Origin: Agreia sp. Leaf283
Lineage (GTDB): Bacteria > Actinomycetota > Actinomycetes > Actinomycetales > Microbacteriaceae
Direction of reading: 5' to 3'
Length of the DNA: 64,000 nucleotides
Assembly (NCBI RefSeq): GCF_001422485.1
Contig: NZ_LMNF01000001.1
Span: forward strand, 1,479,498 to 1,543,497
Both the position numbers and the translations under genes were made by a program. Each line of letters opens with the position of its first letter. Within the stretch, counting starts at the first letter, position 1. The notes under the pieces were generated by a model that did not search any database, was not told the origin of the DNA, and saw only the letters and a program-made list of their open reading frames with translations. Of the stretch, positions 1 through 7,919 are shown one piece after another.

Positions 1-836
1 AAAGCGTGCTTCGGGACGCGTGATACACCGAGTTGCAGGGGTGGGAGTGCGTATCTGCCGCGGGCCATGCCGTCGGCGCCGACTTTCGGGTAGCTGAACC
101 CGCGCAGGGATTGCTTCACGGCGTCGCGGGGTTCGGCTCCGTCGGGGTCGAGGTGTTCCCGGATGCGGATCGCGAGTCGGCCGATCTCCTCGACTGTGTA
201 CCGCCTCGGCACCCGCCAGAACGCGTCCGCGCCGCCATTGCCATCACCATCGCTGTCGCCATCGCCATCGCCATCATCCGCGTCGCCCGCACCGGCGCCC
301 TCCTCGGAACCCGCATCCGCATCGGCGTCCGCAGTTCCGTCGGCATCTATGTCCGAGTTGATATCGGCGTCCGTGTCTGCGGCGGTGGCGATCGCGGCGG
401 CGATCAGGTGTCGTTCGGCCCGGTCGGTGTCATCCGACCAGCCGGTGCGGTTCACCACCTCGGACAAGGTGCGGCTGATCACCGCCGCCGTATCGACACC
501 GACCTGACCTGCGAAGAATGCCTCCTCGACCTGCGGGAAGAAACTCGGGTTCGAGGTTCCCGAGATCGAGATCGATGACCGCAGCCGCTGGCCCAGGGAG
601 ATGCGGGTCGCGGCGGTGCGCTCGGAAATGTTCGTGGTCGCGGAAAGGAGCTTTCTCGCTGACGCGAACCCATGACGGTAGGCGAGACCTGCGGTGTCGA
701 GTTCACGGCGGGACTCATTCGCGATTTCGGGATCGGCGCCCGACCCGGCACCGGTGTTCACGGCTGCGCGGTTCTCGTCGAGGAGCTCACGAAGACGCAT
801 GGCGATATCGCCGAGGGATGCGTCGTGGAGGTCCAT
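1..836 (-). CDS. DUF222 (13E12-like) protein, C-terminus cut off by the window edge
   Basis: Reading from the ATG at 836 leftwards gives an open frame of 278 codons that runs off the edge (MDLHDASLGDIAMRLREL...). The order, a helical N-terminus with a GLAYRHGFASARKLLS-type segment, then a QVEEAFFAGQVGVDTAAVISR helix and a RYTVEEIGRLAIRIREHLDPDG block, is that of the DUF222 domain. In complete proteins this is normally followed by an HNH nuclease domain, which would lie outside the window. Residues about 155-205 are an unusual insert made almost only of Asp, Ala and Gly, including alternating Asp-Gly; it comes from an imperfect gccatc hexamer on the + strand at about 238-275. Function is unknown; these genes are multicopy in actinobacteria and related to the mycobacterial 13E12 family. 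The start has no strong Shine-Dalgarno sequence, so an upstream TTG cannot be excluded. Confidence 0.8.
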   Translation of the reverse strand, partial: MDLHDASLGDIAMRLRELLDENRAAVNTGAGSGADPEIANESRRELDTAGLAYRHGFASARKLLSATTNISERTAATRISLGQRLRSSISISGTSNPSFFPQVEEAFFAGQVGVDTAAVISRTLSEVVNRTGWSDDTDRAERHLIAAAIATAADTDADINSDIDADGTADADADAGSEEGAGAGDADDGDGDGDSDGDGNGGADAFWRVPRRYTVEEIGRLAIRIREHLDPDGAEPRDAVKQSLRGFSYPKVGADGMARGRYALPPLQLGVSRVPKHA

Positions 837-963
837 ACGAGAAGTCAAACAGTAGCCACCGACATTGGGCCGGCAGGAGCATTCGATGCTTGATCAGGGG
901 ATACGGGTGTGGATAACTTGGTCAGAACGGGGGCTGTGGAGGAGAGGATGAGGGCGCCTTGAG

Positions 964-1398
964 GGGCCCTTCGACAAGCTCAGGGAACGGCGGCCCTTCG
1001 ACAGGCTCAGGGAACAGGACCTTCGACAGGCTCAGGGAACGGCGGCCCTTCGACAGGCTCAGGGAACGAGCCCTTCGACAGGCTCAGGGAGCGGAGCCCC
1101 CTTCGACAGGCTCAGGGAAGGGGGGTCCTTCGACAAGCGCAGGGAACGAGCCCTTCGACAGGCTCAGGGGGCGGGGACCCTTCGACAAGCTCAGGGGGCG
1201 GCGGCCCTTCGACGGGCTCAGGGAACGGGGGCCCATTTGACAGGCTCAGGGAGCGGGTAGCTCGGAGCGCGGTCTGGTCTCGATACGCGCTGCTCGTTCC
1301 TCGCGAGCACTACTCGACCGGCGCATGAGGCGTGGTGGGGCGGGGCCCCTTCGACAGGCTCAGGGAGCGGGGCCCCTTCGACGGGCTCAGGGGGCGGG
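964..1398. repeat. Cluster of about 13 CCCTTCGACAGGCTCAGGG repeats
   Basis: Between the DUF222 gene and the VOC gene about 13 copies of a 19 bp unit, CCCTTCGACAGGCTCAGGG with variants (aagc, gggc), stand in one orientation: eleven between about 966 and 1256, then two more at about 1345-1395 after a different repeat. The 7-9 nt between units are G-rich (gaacggcgg and similar). The same unit recurs at 14090-14164. The spacers are far too short for CRISPR. Such CTTCGACA(A/G)GCTCAG units are known as dispersed elements in many high-GC bacteria. The 600 bp between the two genes hold nothing else recognisable. Confidence 0.85.
1264..1325. repeat. Dyad element inside the repeat cluster
   Basis: The segment from ggtctcgatacgcgctgctc to gcgagcactactcgacc contains the dyad TGCTCG-ttcct-CGCGAGCA flanked by near-complementary ggtctcga and tcgacc ends. 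It differs from the 19 bp units around it and looks like a second, palindromic dispersed element inserted between copies 11 and 12. Confidence 0.55.
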
Positions 1399-1436
1399 CC
1401 CCCGTCTCTACAAGCTCTACTAGCGAGGTGACGCAG

Positions 1437-2336
1437 CTACTCGGCCGACGCCGGCGCCGGCGCCGCCACAGGCGCCGGCACGATCCGGATCTGGTTGTCC
1501 CACGGGTCGGCGACCATGAGCGAGCGTCCGTCGTCGCGGGTCTGCAGTCCGTAGTGCCCGAGCCGCTCGCCGACCTGTCCGACCTCGTCAGACGTGGGAA
1601 CCACGATCTCCACGAGCCCCAGTCCGAGCGCGAGCGGTCGTCGCCCGGCGCCCTTCGACTGCCACACGTTCATCGCCATGTGGTGGTGGTAGCCACCCGC
1701 CGAGACGAACAGCGCCGAGTCGCCGAAAGCCGTCGTCGTCTCGAAACCGAGCTTGTCGACGTAGAACTCCTTGGCCGAGGCCACGTCTCCGACAGAGAGG
1801 TGCACATGCCCCACGAGAGCGCCCCCGACGCGCGGGTCGTCGACCAGCTCGGGGGTCACGTGCTCCTGCAGAAAGGCGTTCGGGTCGAGATACACGGTGC
1901 CCATCTCGATCTGCCCGTGCGCCCAGCTCCACTCGGTGCGCGCGCGGTCCCAGTAGAGCTCCACGCCATTGCCCTCGGGGTCGGTGAAGTAGAAGGCCTT
2001 CGACACGAGGTGGTCGGCGCTGCCCGTGAACGTTCCGGGCGCGTGGCGGGCCACCGAATACAGGGCGGCAGCCAGCGCCGCCTCCGTCTCGAACAGGATG
2101 GCCGTGTGGTACAGCCCCGCCGACCGGGGCGCGGCATGCTTCAGCTCGGGCGCGTGCTGCAGGATGACAGCGGGCACGCCGCCCCGCCCGAGCACGGCCA
2201 CGTCGCCCTCCTGGCTCTGCAGCTCGAGAGTGACCGCGTCACGGTAGTACGCGATCATCCCGTCGAGGTCGCCGACGCGAAGCGTGACGGCTCCCATTCC
2301 GGTCTGGGCCGACAAGAGGTCGTTGCGTGTGCTCAT
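1437..2336 (-). CDS. VOC-family extradiol dioxygenase-like protein (CatE type)
   Basis: A 299-residue protein with two consecutive vicinal-oxygen-chelate (glyoxalase fold) modules, residues about 14-130 and 170-290. The length and two-module order match the CatE/COG2514 group of ring-cleaving dioxygenases. Candidate metal ligands are the His of GHVHLSVGD, the His run in GYHHHMAMN and Glu of VEIVVP in module two; module one keeps LYHTAILF and GVELYWD. Family members cleave catechols or hydroquinones aerobically with Fe(II) or Mn(II); the substrate here cannot be read from sequence. The C-terminus is a Pro/Ala-rich tail. The gene is monocistronic, reads towards the repeat cluster and has a perfect palindrome about 35 bp upstream of its ATG, so it is probably controlled by a thiol- or quinone-sensing MarR/DUF24-type repressor located elsewhere. 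Confidence 0.85.
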   Translation of the reverse strand: MSTRNDLLSAQTGMGAVTLRVGDLDGMIAYYRDAVTLELQSQEGDVAVLGRGGVPAVILQHAPELKHAAPRSAGLYHTAILFETEAALAAALYSVARHAPGTFTGSADHLVSKAFYFTDPEGNGVELYWDRARTEWSWAHGQIEMGTVYLDPNAFLQEHVTPELVDDPRVGGALVGHVHLSVGDVASAKEFYVDKLGFETTTAFGDSALFVSAGGYHHHMAMNVWQSKGAGRRPLALGLGLVEIVVPTSDEVGQVGERLGHYGLQTRDDGRSLMVADPWDNQIRIVPAPVAAPAPASAE

Positions 2337-2370
2337 GCCCTCTACAACTACACCATCGAGCGCGATATTC

Positions 2371-2384
2371 CTTGTAGCTACAAG
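2371..2384. promoter_or_regulatory. Perfect palindrome upstream of the VOC dioxygenase
   Basis: CTTGTAGCTACAAG is a perfect 14 bp inverted repeat ending 35 bp before the ATG of the leftward dioxygenase gene. A related half-site pattern (TTGTAG) recurs closer to the start. The position suits a repressor operator overlapping the promoter; the cognate regulator is not in the window. Confidence 0.5.
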
Positions 2385-2404
2385 TAATGGCTAGGCAAGA
2401 ATCC

Positions 2405-5032
2405 TCACGATCGCAGCAGGTGTCCGGATGCGATCAGGCCGCCCGTAGGAACGGTCACGACGAGCAGAACCCCGGCCGCGGCGAGCAGGATGACCAGCAG
2501 CAGAATGAGGGGCCCGGGATCCGAGGTGCTCCCGGCCTCCTGCTGCACGACGACGACCTGGGAGGATCCGGCCGCCTGCGCCATCGAGGCGGGAACGGCC
2601 TCGGCCACGGGCGGCAGCGACGGCGCACGCAGGGCGCGCGGAGCAGTCAGCGCCGTCTGGGCGACCGAAGCGGCCGTCGACTCGGGCTGGATCGCCGATG
2701 CGGGCGGCGAGCACTCGGGGCTGTCGAAGCACACGGTCATGGGCAGTGCGGTCTTGTTCGCATCGACGCTTCCCCCCGAGCTGTACCAGTAGGCGGCCTG
2801 GCCGGTGAGGGCCTGGAAGTCCACGAAGTCCTGGGGGAACGATCCCCATCCGGCCTCATCGGTCTTCTGCGCCACACCACTGGCGGGGATGCTCACCCGC
2901 ACCCCGTCGTACGCCGGCGTCACGACGAAACCCGCCGCCGTCACATCCACCGAGGGCAGCGTCGCCAGCGTCACGGCCGTGTCGCTGAGCGGAACCCACT
3001 TCGACATGTCGTCCATGTCGGTGCCGTAGCCGCCGAGGGTGGCGGTGAGCGTGCCCACGCCGTTCGCCACGAGCAGCCGCGGGTCGCTCACGTAGAAGAA
3101 GGTCATGCCGCTGTAGTAGGCCACCGTGAAGTCGCCATCCCATTGGATGTCGGCGTTGTCGGAGCCGGGGTCGACCCGCCCGACGCCCTGGCTCAGCACG
3201 ACTTGATGATTGCTGAACGTCTTGGTGGTGGGGGAGCCGAGGGGAGCTCCCGACGGCGAGGTCTTGAGCCCCGCCCAGGTCGCCGGAGCGAACGACCCGT
3301 CGGCCTGCTGCTTCTCGATGGCGACGTTGCCCTCCGACTGCTTCCACGACGACTCGGGAAGCGTCGTGCCGTGCCCGCCGGTGTCGGCGACCTTGCCGGC
3401 CGAGAAGAAGTTGACCGTTCCGGGCGCGAAGGCCGAGTTGTTGCTCTCGTTGTTGACGCCCCAGCGGAAGGTGGCGTAGCTGACGTCGTGCAGGCCCTGC
3501 TGGTCGGGTGTGACCGAGAAGAACACGGTTGCGGGCTTCGACGAGCCGTCGTCGCCGACGAACAGCAGCGAGTAGTCGCCGGGCCCGAGTGCGGGCAGCG
3601 TCACCTCGGCCGAGGCGATCCCGCCGGCCACGGTGAATGAGCCCAGATAGACGGCGCCCGGGGACAGCCAGACCTCCCCGGTGCGCGAGGCGCCGGCCCA
3701 GGGCAGACCGAGCTCGAGCGTCTGGTTCGAGGCTATGGATGCCGGCACGCCGGTCGCCGACGACGTCTCGTCGGTCGCATGGCCGGCCTTCACCGCCGCG
3801 CGGATGGCGGCGACTCCGTCGAAGGCCGGCGCCACCGACCCGAGTACGTACGGATCGACCGTGAGCCGTGCCACGTCGGAGACGGCGGAACCGGCCGGAT
3901 TGCTCGCCGTGGCGCGGAAGAGCGCTCCGCTGTCGGACAGGGCGACGGAGGCGAGCGACAGCGTCGCGGCGCCGTCTCCCACGGCGGTCCACGTCGCGCC
4001 CTCGTCGTCGCTGCGCTCCCACTGGTAAGTGAGGGGAGCGCTGCCGCGAGCCTCGATCGCGAAGGAGGTGCCGAGGCGCGCGCTCGTTCGCGCATCCACC
4101 GGCTGTGTCTCGACGCTCGGGGCAGTGACCACCGGCGCCACGGAATCGAACGACACCTCGATGGGCAGCGGCCTCTTGAAACCGTCGGTGCTCAGCCCGC
4201 TCGAGTACCAGTACGACGACTGGCCCGTGAGCAGCTGGTAGTCGACGTAGCTCTGTGGAAACGACCCCCAGGCCGAACCCGAGCGCACCTGCGGAGACGC
4301 CGACTCGGGCAGCTCGACCTCCACGCCGTCGTAGTCAGGAGTCGCGATCAGTCCGCTCTCGGTGACATCGACGCCGGTGAGGGTCGCGATCGTCACCTCG
4401 CTGGTGGGCAGCTGCTCGAAGACGTCGGGGTCGTCCATGCTCGTGCCGTAGCCGCTGAGCGTCGCGGTCACGGTGCCGACACCCGCCGTCACCGAGAGGT
4501 GAGGATCGGAGACGGAGAACTGGGTCATACCGTTGTAGAACGCGACCGTGAACGAGCCGCTCCAGGCGATGTCCGCGTCGTCGGATGCGGCGTCGAGGGT
4601 TCCGCCGCCGTTCGAGATCGCCACGCGGTGATCGCTGAAGCGCCCGCTCGTGGGGCTCGGGATCGGCTCGCCCGTCGGAGTGGTCGTGAGCCCGGCCCAG
4701 GTCGCCGTGGCGTAGGTGCCGTCGGCGCTCTTCTTCTGGATCGTGACGTCGCCGGAGGTCGCCGCCCACTCGGACTCGGAGATCGTGTCGGCGCCGCTCG
4801 TCTTCGGGGCCACTCCCGCAGACATGACGTTGTAGGTTCCCGGAGCGAAGGCGCGGTTGTTCGCCTCGTTGCTGATGCCCCAGGCGAAAACGGCGTCGTC
4901 GACGGTGAACGAGTCGGCGCTCGCGGGCAGCGCCCCGAACGCGAGCAGCGCGCCGGCCGCGAGGCTCGCGACGGCCGCCCCCGCGACCGCACGCGCCGCG
5001 CGTCGCCGGGCATCCGCGCCCGCCGGGCGCAT
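2405..5032 (-). CDS. Membrane-anchored protein with two HtaA domains
   Basis: An 875-residue surface protein. It starts with a signal peptide (about 1-39, ending LPASA) and ends with one hydrophobic helix (GPLILLLVILLAAAG...) and a short tail, so it is held in the membrane facing outwards. Two HtaA domains (about 41-300 and 530-790) each begin with a FxWGxxNExNxxAF motif, contain a (F/Y)Y(N/S)GMxxFxVSDP strand and end with WGSFPQxxVDxQxLTGQ and YWYSSG. They flank an Ig-like module (about 300-395, QWERSDDEGATW) and a beta-rich linker. HtaA domains of corynebacteria bind haem and pass it to HmuT. The residues reported as haem contacts there are not recognisable here. The gene is last in the hmuTUV operon, 50 bp after the GxGF-domain protein. 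The ATG at 5032 was chosen because it begins the signal peptide; the frame stays open upstream, but within the neighbouring gene. Confidence 0.85.
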   Translation of the reverse strand: MRPAGADARRRAARAVAGAAVASLAAGALLAFGALPASADSFTVDDAVFAWGISNEANNRAFAPGTYNVMSAGVAPKTSGADTISESEWAATSGDVTIQKKSADGTYATATWAGLTTTPTGEPIPSPTSGRFSDHRVAISNGGGTLDAASDDADIAWSGSFTVAFYNGMTQFSVSDPHLSVTAGVGTVTATLSGYGTSMDDPDVFEQLPTSEVTIATLTGVDVTESGLIATPDYDGVEVELPESASPQVRSGSAWGSFPQSYVDYQLLTGQSSYWYSSGLSTDGFKRPLPIEVSFDSVAPVVTAPSVETQPVDARTSARLGTSFAIEARGSAPLTYQWERSDDEGATWTAVGDGAATLSLASVALSDSGALFRATASNPAGSAVSDVARLTVDPYVLGSVAPAFDGVAAIRAAVKAGHATDETSSATGVPASIASNQTLELGLPWAGASRTGEVWLSPGAVYLGSFTVAGGIASAEVTLPALGPGDYSLLFVGDDGSSKPATVFFSVTPDQQGLHDVSYATFRWGVNNESNNSAFAPGTVNFFSAGKVADTGGHGTTLPESSWKQSEGNVAIEKQQADGSFAPATWAGLKTSPSGAPLGSPTTKTFSNHQVVLSQGVGRVDPGSDNADIQWDGDFTVAYYSGMTFFYVSDPRLLVANGVGTLTATLGGYGTDMDDMSKWVPLSDTAVTLATLPSVDVTAAGFVVTPAYDGVRVSIPASGVAQKTDEAGWGSFPQDFVDFQALTGQAAYWYSSGGSVDANKTALPMTVCFDSPECSPPASAIQPESTAASVAQTALTAPRALRAPSLPPVAEAVPASMAQAAGSSQVVVVQQEAGSTSDPGPLILLLVILLAAAGVLLVVTVPTGGLIASGHLLRS

Positions 5033-5082
5033 CCGCTGCCGGTCGTCGGGGCGCGCATCACCCGAACGGGCGCGGATGCCCC

Positions 5083-5985
5083 TCACTTCGCCTCCGGAGT
5101 GGGGGCGGCAGGGGTGCCGGCCGCCGCCAGCAGCGCGCGCTGGCGCTTGCGTCCTGACAGCACCGCCCACACCAGGAACGCGATCGACAGCACGACCAGC
5201 GCTCCCACGCCGATGATGGCACCGGTGATGAGAGGGATGAGCTGCGCGGTGGAGTCGGCGGCCGCCACGACGGCGGGCTGCGTCACGTAGCTCGTGGTGG
5301 TGGGAACAGGGGTGGCCGCCTCCGCGGCTGCAGGCGCCTCGGCGACGGGTGCTGCGACAGCCGCAGCCGGATCCGAGCCGTAGAGATCGGTGAACGTGAT
5401 CGGCGTGAAGGTCTCGTTGTTCGCGTTCGGAACGCCGTGGGCACCGATCGTGATGATGCCGCACTGCACCTCGGTGCAGTCCACCTCGGAGGCCGCCCCC
5501 GAGCGGTCGAGCGAGGTGAACGTGGCCCCGGGAATCTGGAGCGTCGCCGAGAACGTGCCGTCGCTCGCCAGGATGCCTCCGTTCGCCGCGTATTCGGTCG
5601 AGCTGCCCGGGAACGACACGAACGAGGCGTAGCCCACGGGGTTCGATTCGTCGTCGGGAACGTAGCGGTAGTCGGTGCCCGTCGAGCCGCCCTGACTCGG
5701 CTGCCAGCCGTCGCCATCCACCCAGCCGAAGAGAACGTAGACCCCGCCGAAGCCGTTGACGATCGACTGGAAGCCAGACCCGGTCAGCTGCAGCTCGGTG
5801 AGATACGTCGGATCGGCGACGCCGGTCAGGTCGGGTCGACCCGCGACGCTGACAGACACGGATGCGCCCGCCGCCCGCGCGGGTTCGACCGGCGCGAGCG
5901 ACGCCAGGGGTGCCGCGACGAGACCTGCGGCGAGGGCCGCGGTTGCGATCAGTCCGGTCGCTCGAATTCGGGAGCGGAGGGTCAT
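5083..5985 (-). CDS. Secreted GxGF-domain protein with C-terminal membrane anchor
   Basis: A 300-residue protein with a signal peptide (cleavage near PARAAG), a beta-sandwich domain of about 190 residues (LTGSGFQSI, GVYVLFGWVDGDGWQPS, FSATLQI, ITIGAHGVPN, ETFTPITF), a Pro/Ala-rich linker and one transmembrane helix (about 250-275) followed by a basic tail. The central domain has the same layout as the middle region of the wall protein at 9223-11454, so the cluster carries this module both alone and fused to HtaA. Its ATG overlaps the stop of hmuV (ATGA) and the HtaA gene follows, so it is an integral operon member and probably works with HtaA on the cell surface. Its ligand is unknown. Confidence 0.75.
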   Translation of the reverse strand: MTLRSRIRATGLIATAALAAGLVAAPLASLAPVEPARAAGASVSVSVAGRPDLTGVADPTYLTELQLTGSGFQSIVNGFGGVYVLFGWVDGDGWQPSQGGSTGTDYRYVPDDESNPVGYASFVSFPGSSTEYAANGGILASDGTFSATLQIPGATFTSLDRSGAASEVDCTEVQCGIITIGAHGVPNANNETFTPITFTDLYGSDPAAAVAAPVAEAPAAAEAATPVPTTTSYVTQPAVVAAADSTAQLIPLITGAIIGVGALVVLSIAFLVWAVLSGRKRQRALLAAAGTPAAPTPEAK

Positions 5986-6806
5986 GAGGAGGCCTTTCGG
6001 GGGAGCGCGGTGCGGAAGCGCGCAGTGGCGCGCACGGGAAGGATGATGGTTGCGCCGGTCTCGGGGTGCGTGATGACCTCGACCGGCTGCGCGTAGACGT
6101 CGGAGATGCGCTCGACGGTGAGCACCTCGCGGGGCGAGCCCTGGGCCACGATGCGGCCCGAGCTGAGCAGGGCGATGCGGTCGGCGTAGGCGGCGGCGAG
6201 GTTGAGGTCGTGCAGCACCACGATCACGGCGTCGCCCGTTTGAGCGCGCTCGCGGGCGAGCCGCAGCACGTCCTCCTGGTGCCGCAGGTCGAGCGCGGCC
6301 GTCGGCTCGTCGAGCAGCAGGATGCCGGTGCGTTGCGCCAGCACGCGGGCGAACGCACTGCGGGCCCTCTCGCCGCCCGACAGCGAGGGAACCTGTCGAT
6401 GCCGGAAACGCTCGATGTCGGTGAGTCGGATCGCCTCGTCGACGGCCTCCTCGTCGTCGTGGTCGAGGGGCGTGCGCTGCCAAGGCGCACGACCCATTTC
6501 GACCACCTGCTCGACCGTGAACGGAAAGAACACACCGTTCTCCTGCAGCAGCACGGCGCGCTGCTGCGACAACTCCTTCAGCTTCCAGTCGTCGAGGGGG
6601 CGTCCGGCGATCTCGATCGTTCCGCGGCTTCGAGTCTGATCTCCCGTCAGGGCGGCGAGAAGCGTCGACTTGCCGGCTCCGTTGGGGCCGATGAGCGCCA
6701 CGATCTCCCCCGAGAAGACCCGGATCGATGCGTCGGCGAGGATCTGCCTGCCGTCGATCTCGACCGACACGCCCCGAGCATCCAGAGCAACGCTCGCCTC
6801 GCGCAT
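5982..6806 (-). CDS. hmuV: Haem ABC transporter ATP-binding protein HmuV
   Basis: A 274-residue ABC ATPase of the FepC/HmuV type. It shows Walker A GPNGAGKS at 40-47, Q-loop (VLLQENG), the signature LSGGERARS and Walker B ILLLDEPTAALD, then the H-loop in VIVVLHDLNLA. The MGRAPW segment after the Q-loop is characteristic of haem and siderophore importers. It drives uptake through the permease encoded just upstream; the permease stop and this ATG share one base (TGATG), and its own stop overlaps the next gene (ATGA), so translation is probably coupled. Haem rather than siderophore specificity is inferred from the adjoining HtaA genes. Confidence 0.9.
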   Translation of the reverse strand: MREASVALDARGVSVEIDGRQILADASIRVFSGEIVALIGPNGAGKSTLLAALTGDQTRSRGTIEIAGRPLDDWKLKELSQQRAVLLQENGVFFPFTVEQVVEMGRAPWQRTPLDHDDEEAVDEAIRLTDIERFRHRQVPSLSGGERARSAFARVLAQRTGILLLDEPTAALDLRHQEDVLRLARERAQTGDAVIVVLHDLNLAAAYADRIALLSSGRIVAQGSPREVLTVERISDVYAQPVEVITHPETGATIILPVRATARFRTALPRKASS

Positions 6807-7918
6807 CAGCCCCACCCGCCCGCGCTGCGGCGCGCGCGGCGCAGCAGCCAGAAGAAGAAGGGACCGCCGACCAGCGAGGTGAGCATGCCGATCGGCAGGT
6901 CGGCCATGGGAACGGCGGTGCGCGCCACGAGGTCGGCCGTGAGCAGCAGCAGCGCGCCGCCGAGCACACTGGCCACAAGGAGCGGGCGGTGCGCCGGGCC
7001 GATGATCATGCGCATGAGGTGGGGGATCACGAGGCCGACGAACGCAATGATGCCCGCGAACGAGACGGCGGCGGCCACCAGCAGCGCGGTCACGACGATG
7101 GCCACGATGCGCAGGCCCTCGACGTTGACCCCGAGATGTCGGGCGCTGCGCTCGCCGAGCGAGAGCAGGTCGAGTCTGCGCGAGATGACGAACGCGACGA
7201 CCACTCCGACGACGATGAGCGGCAGCACGATCCAGAACTGCTGCCAGCGCGAGCCGTTGAGGCTGCCGAGCTGCCAGAACACGATCTGCTCGCGCGCCGC
7301 CTGGTCGCCGAGAAACGTCATGAGGGCGAGGCCCGCGCCGGTGAACGCGTTGACCGCGATGCCCGTGAGCACGAGGGTCACGACCTCTGTCTTTCCGCCC
7401 GACCGGCTCATGAAGTAGACGACGAAGGTGGCGGCGAGACCGGTGATGAAGGCGGCGACGGCGATGGTCCACTCGCCGAAGAACGCCCATCCGAAGACGA
7501 TGGTGGCGGATGCGCCGAGCGCGGCCCCCGAGGAGACACCGATCACGCCGGGGTCGGCCAGCGGGTTGCCGAACACGGCCTGCATCAGCAGTCCGGCGGC
7601 GGCCAGCGCTGCGCCGATCACGATCGACATGGCCACGCGGGGGAACCGGATGGTCCAGAGCGCGCTCTCGCCGTTCGGATGCGCGGGAAGCGGCCCGAGG
7701 TCGAGCCCGACCGCGTGCATGATCGAGCCGAACACCTCTGCCGGAGACACGTAGAGCTGGCCCGTTCCCGCCGACACGAGCGCCATGACCGCCAGGGCGA
7801 GAGCGAGCCCCGTGATCAGCAGCACCCGGCGTCGGGCGGTGACGGTGCGCGGCAGGGGATCGGCGGAGGACTCGGGCGAGGGCCGGTCGGTGCGGGTCGC
7901 GTCGTCGACGGCGGTCAC
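6806..7918 (-). CDS. hmuU: Haem ABC transporter permease HmuU (FecCD family)
   Basis: A FecCD/BtuC-type permease of about 370 residues with around ten hydrophobic helices and the family landmarks LRFPR-like TIRFPRVAMSIVIGAALAAAG, GNPLADPGVIGVSSGAALG and FVGLVIPHLMR, the last forming the coupling region for the ATPase. The GTG at 7918 is preferred as start because GAAGG lies 9 nt before it and it begins just after the hmuT stop; an ATG at 7942 would overlap hmuT by 23 nt and has no visible ribosome site. It forms the membrane channel for the ligand delivered by HmuT and is co-transcribed with hmuV. Confidence 0.9.
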   Translation of the reverse strand: MTAVDDATRTDRPSPESSADPLPRTVTARRRVLLITGLALALAVMALVSAGTGQLYVSPAEVFGSIMHAVGLDLGPLPAHPNGESALWTIRFPRVAMSIVIGAALAAAGLLMQAVFGNPLADPGVIGVSSGAALGASATIVFGWAFFGEWTIAVAAFITGLAATFVVYFMSRSGGKTEVVTLVLTGIAVNAFTGAGLALMTFLGDQAAREQIVFWQLGSLNGSRWQQFWIVLPLIVVGVVVAFVISRRLDLLSLGERSARHLGVNVEGLRIVAIVVTALLVAAAVSFAGIIAFVGLVIPHLMRMIIGPAHRPLLVASVLGGALLLLTADLVARTAVPMADLPIGMLTSLVGGPFFFWLLRRARRSAGGWG

Positions 7919-7919
7919 G

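Noticed and set aside
33-578. Plus-strand coding regions in the first 600 bp
   Set aside because: The minus strand carries a continuous DUF222-like frame; the + frames give Ile/Ala/Val or Ser/Pro repeats arising from the Asp-Gly-coding hexamer.
964-1398. CRISPR array
   Set aside because: Units are separated by only 7-9 nt of similar G-rich sequence, so there are no spacers, and no cas genes are present.
5033-5464. Long N-terminal extension of the two-domain HtaA protein
   Set aside because: It would overlap about 380 bp of the preceding gene in another frame, and the signal peptide begins at 5032.
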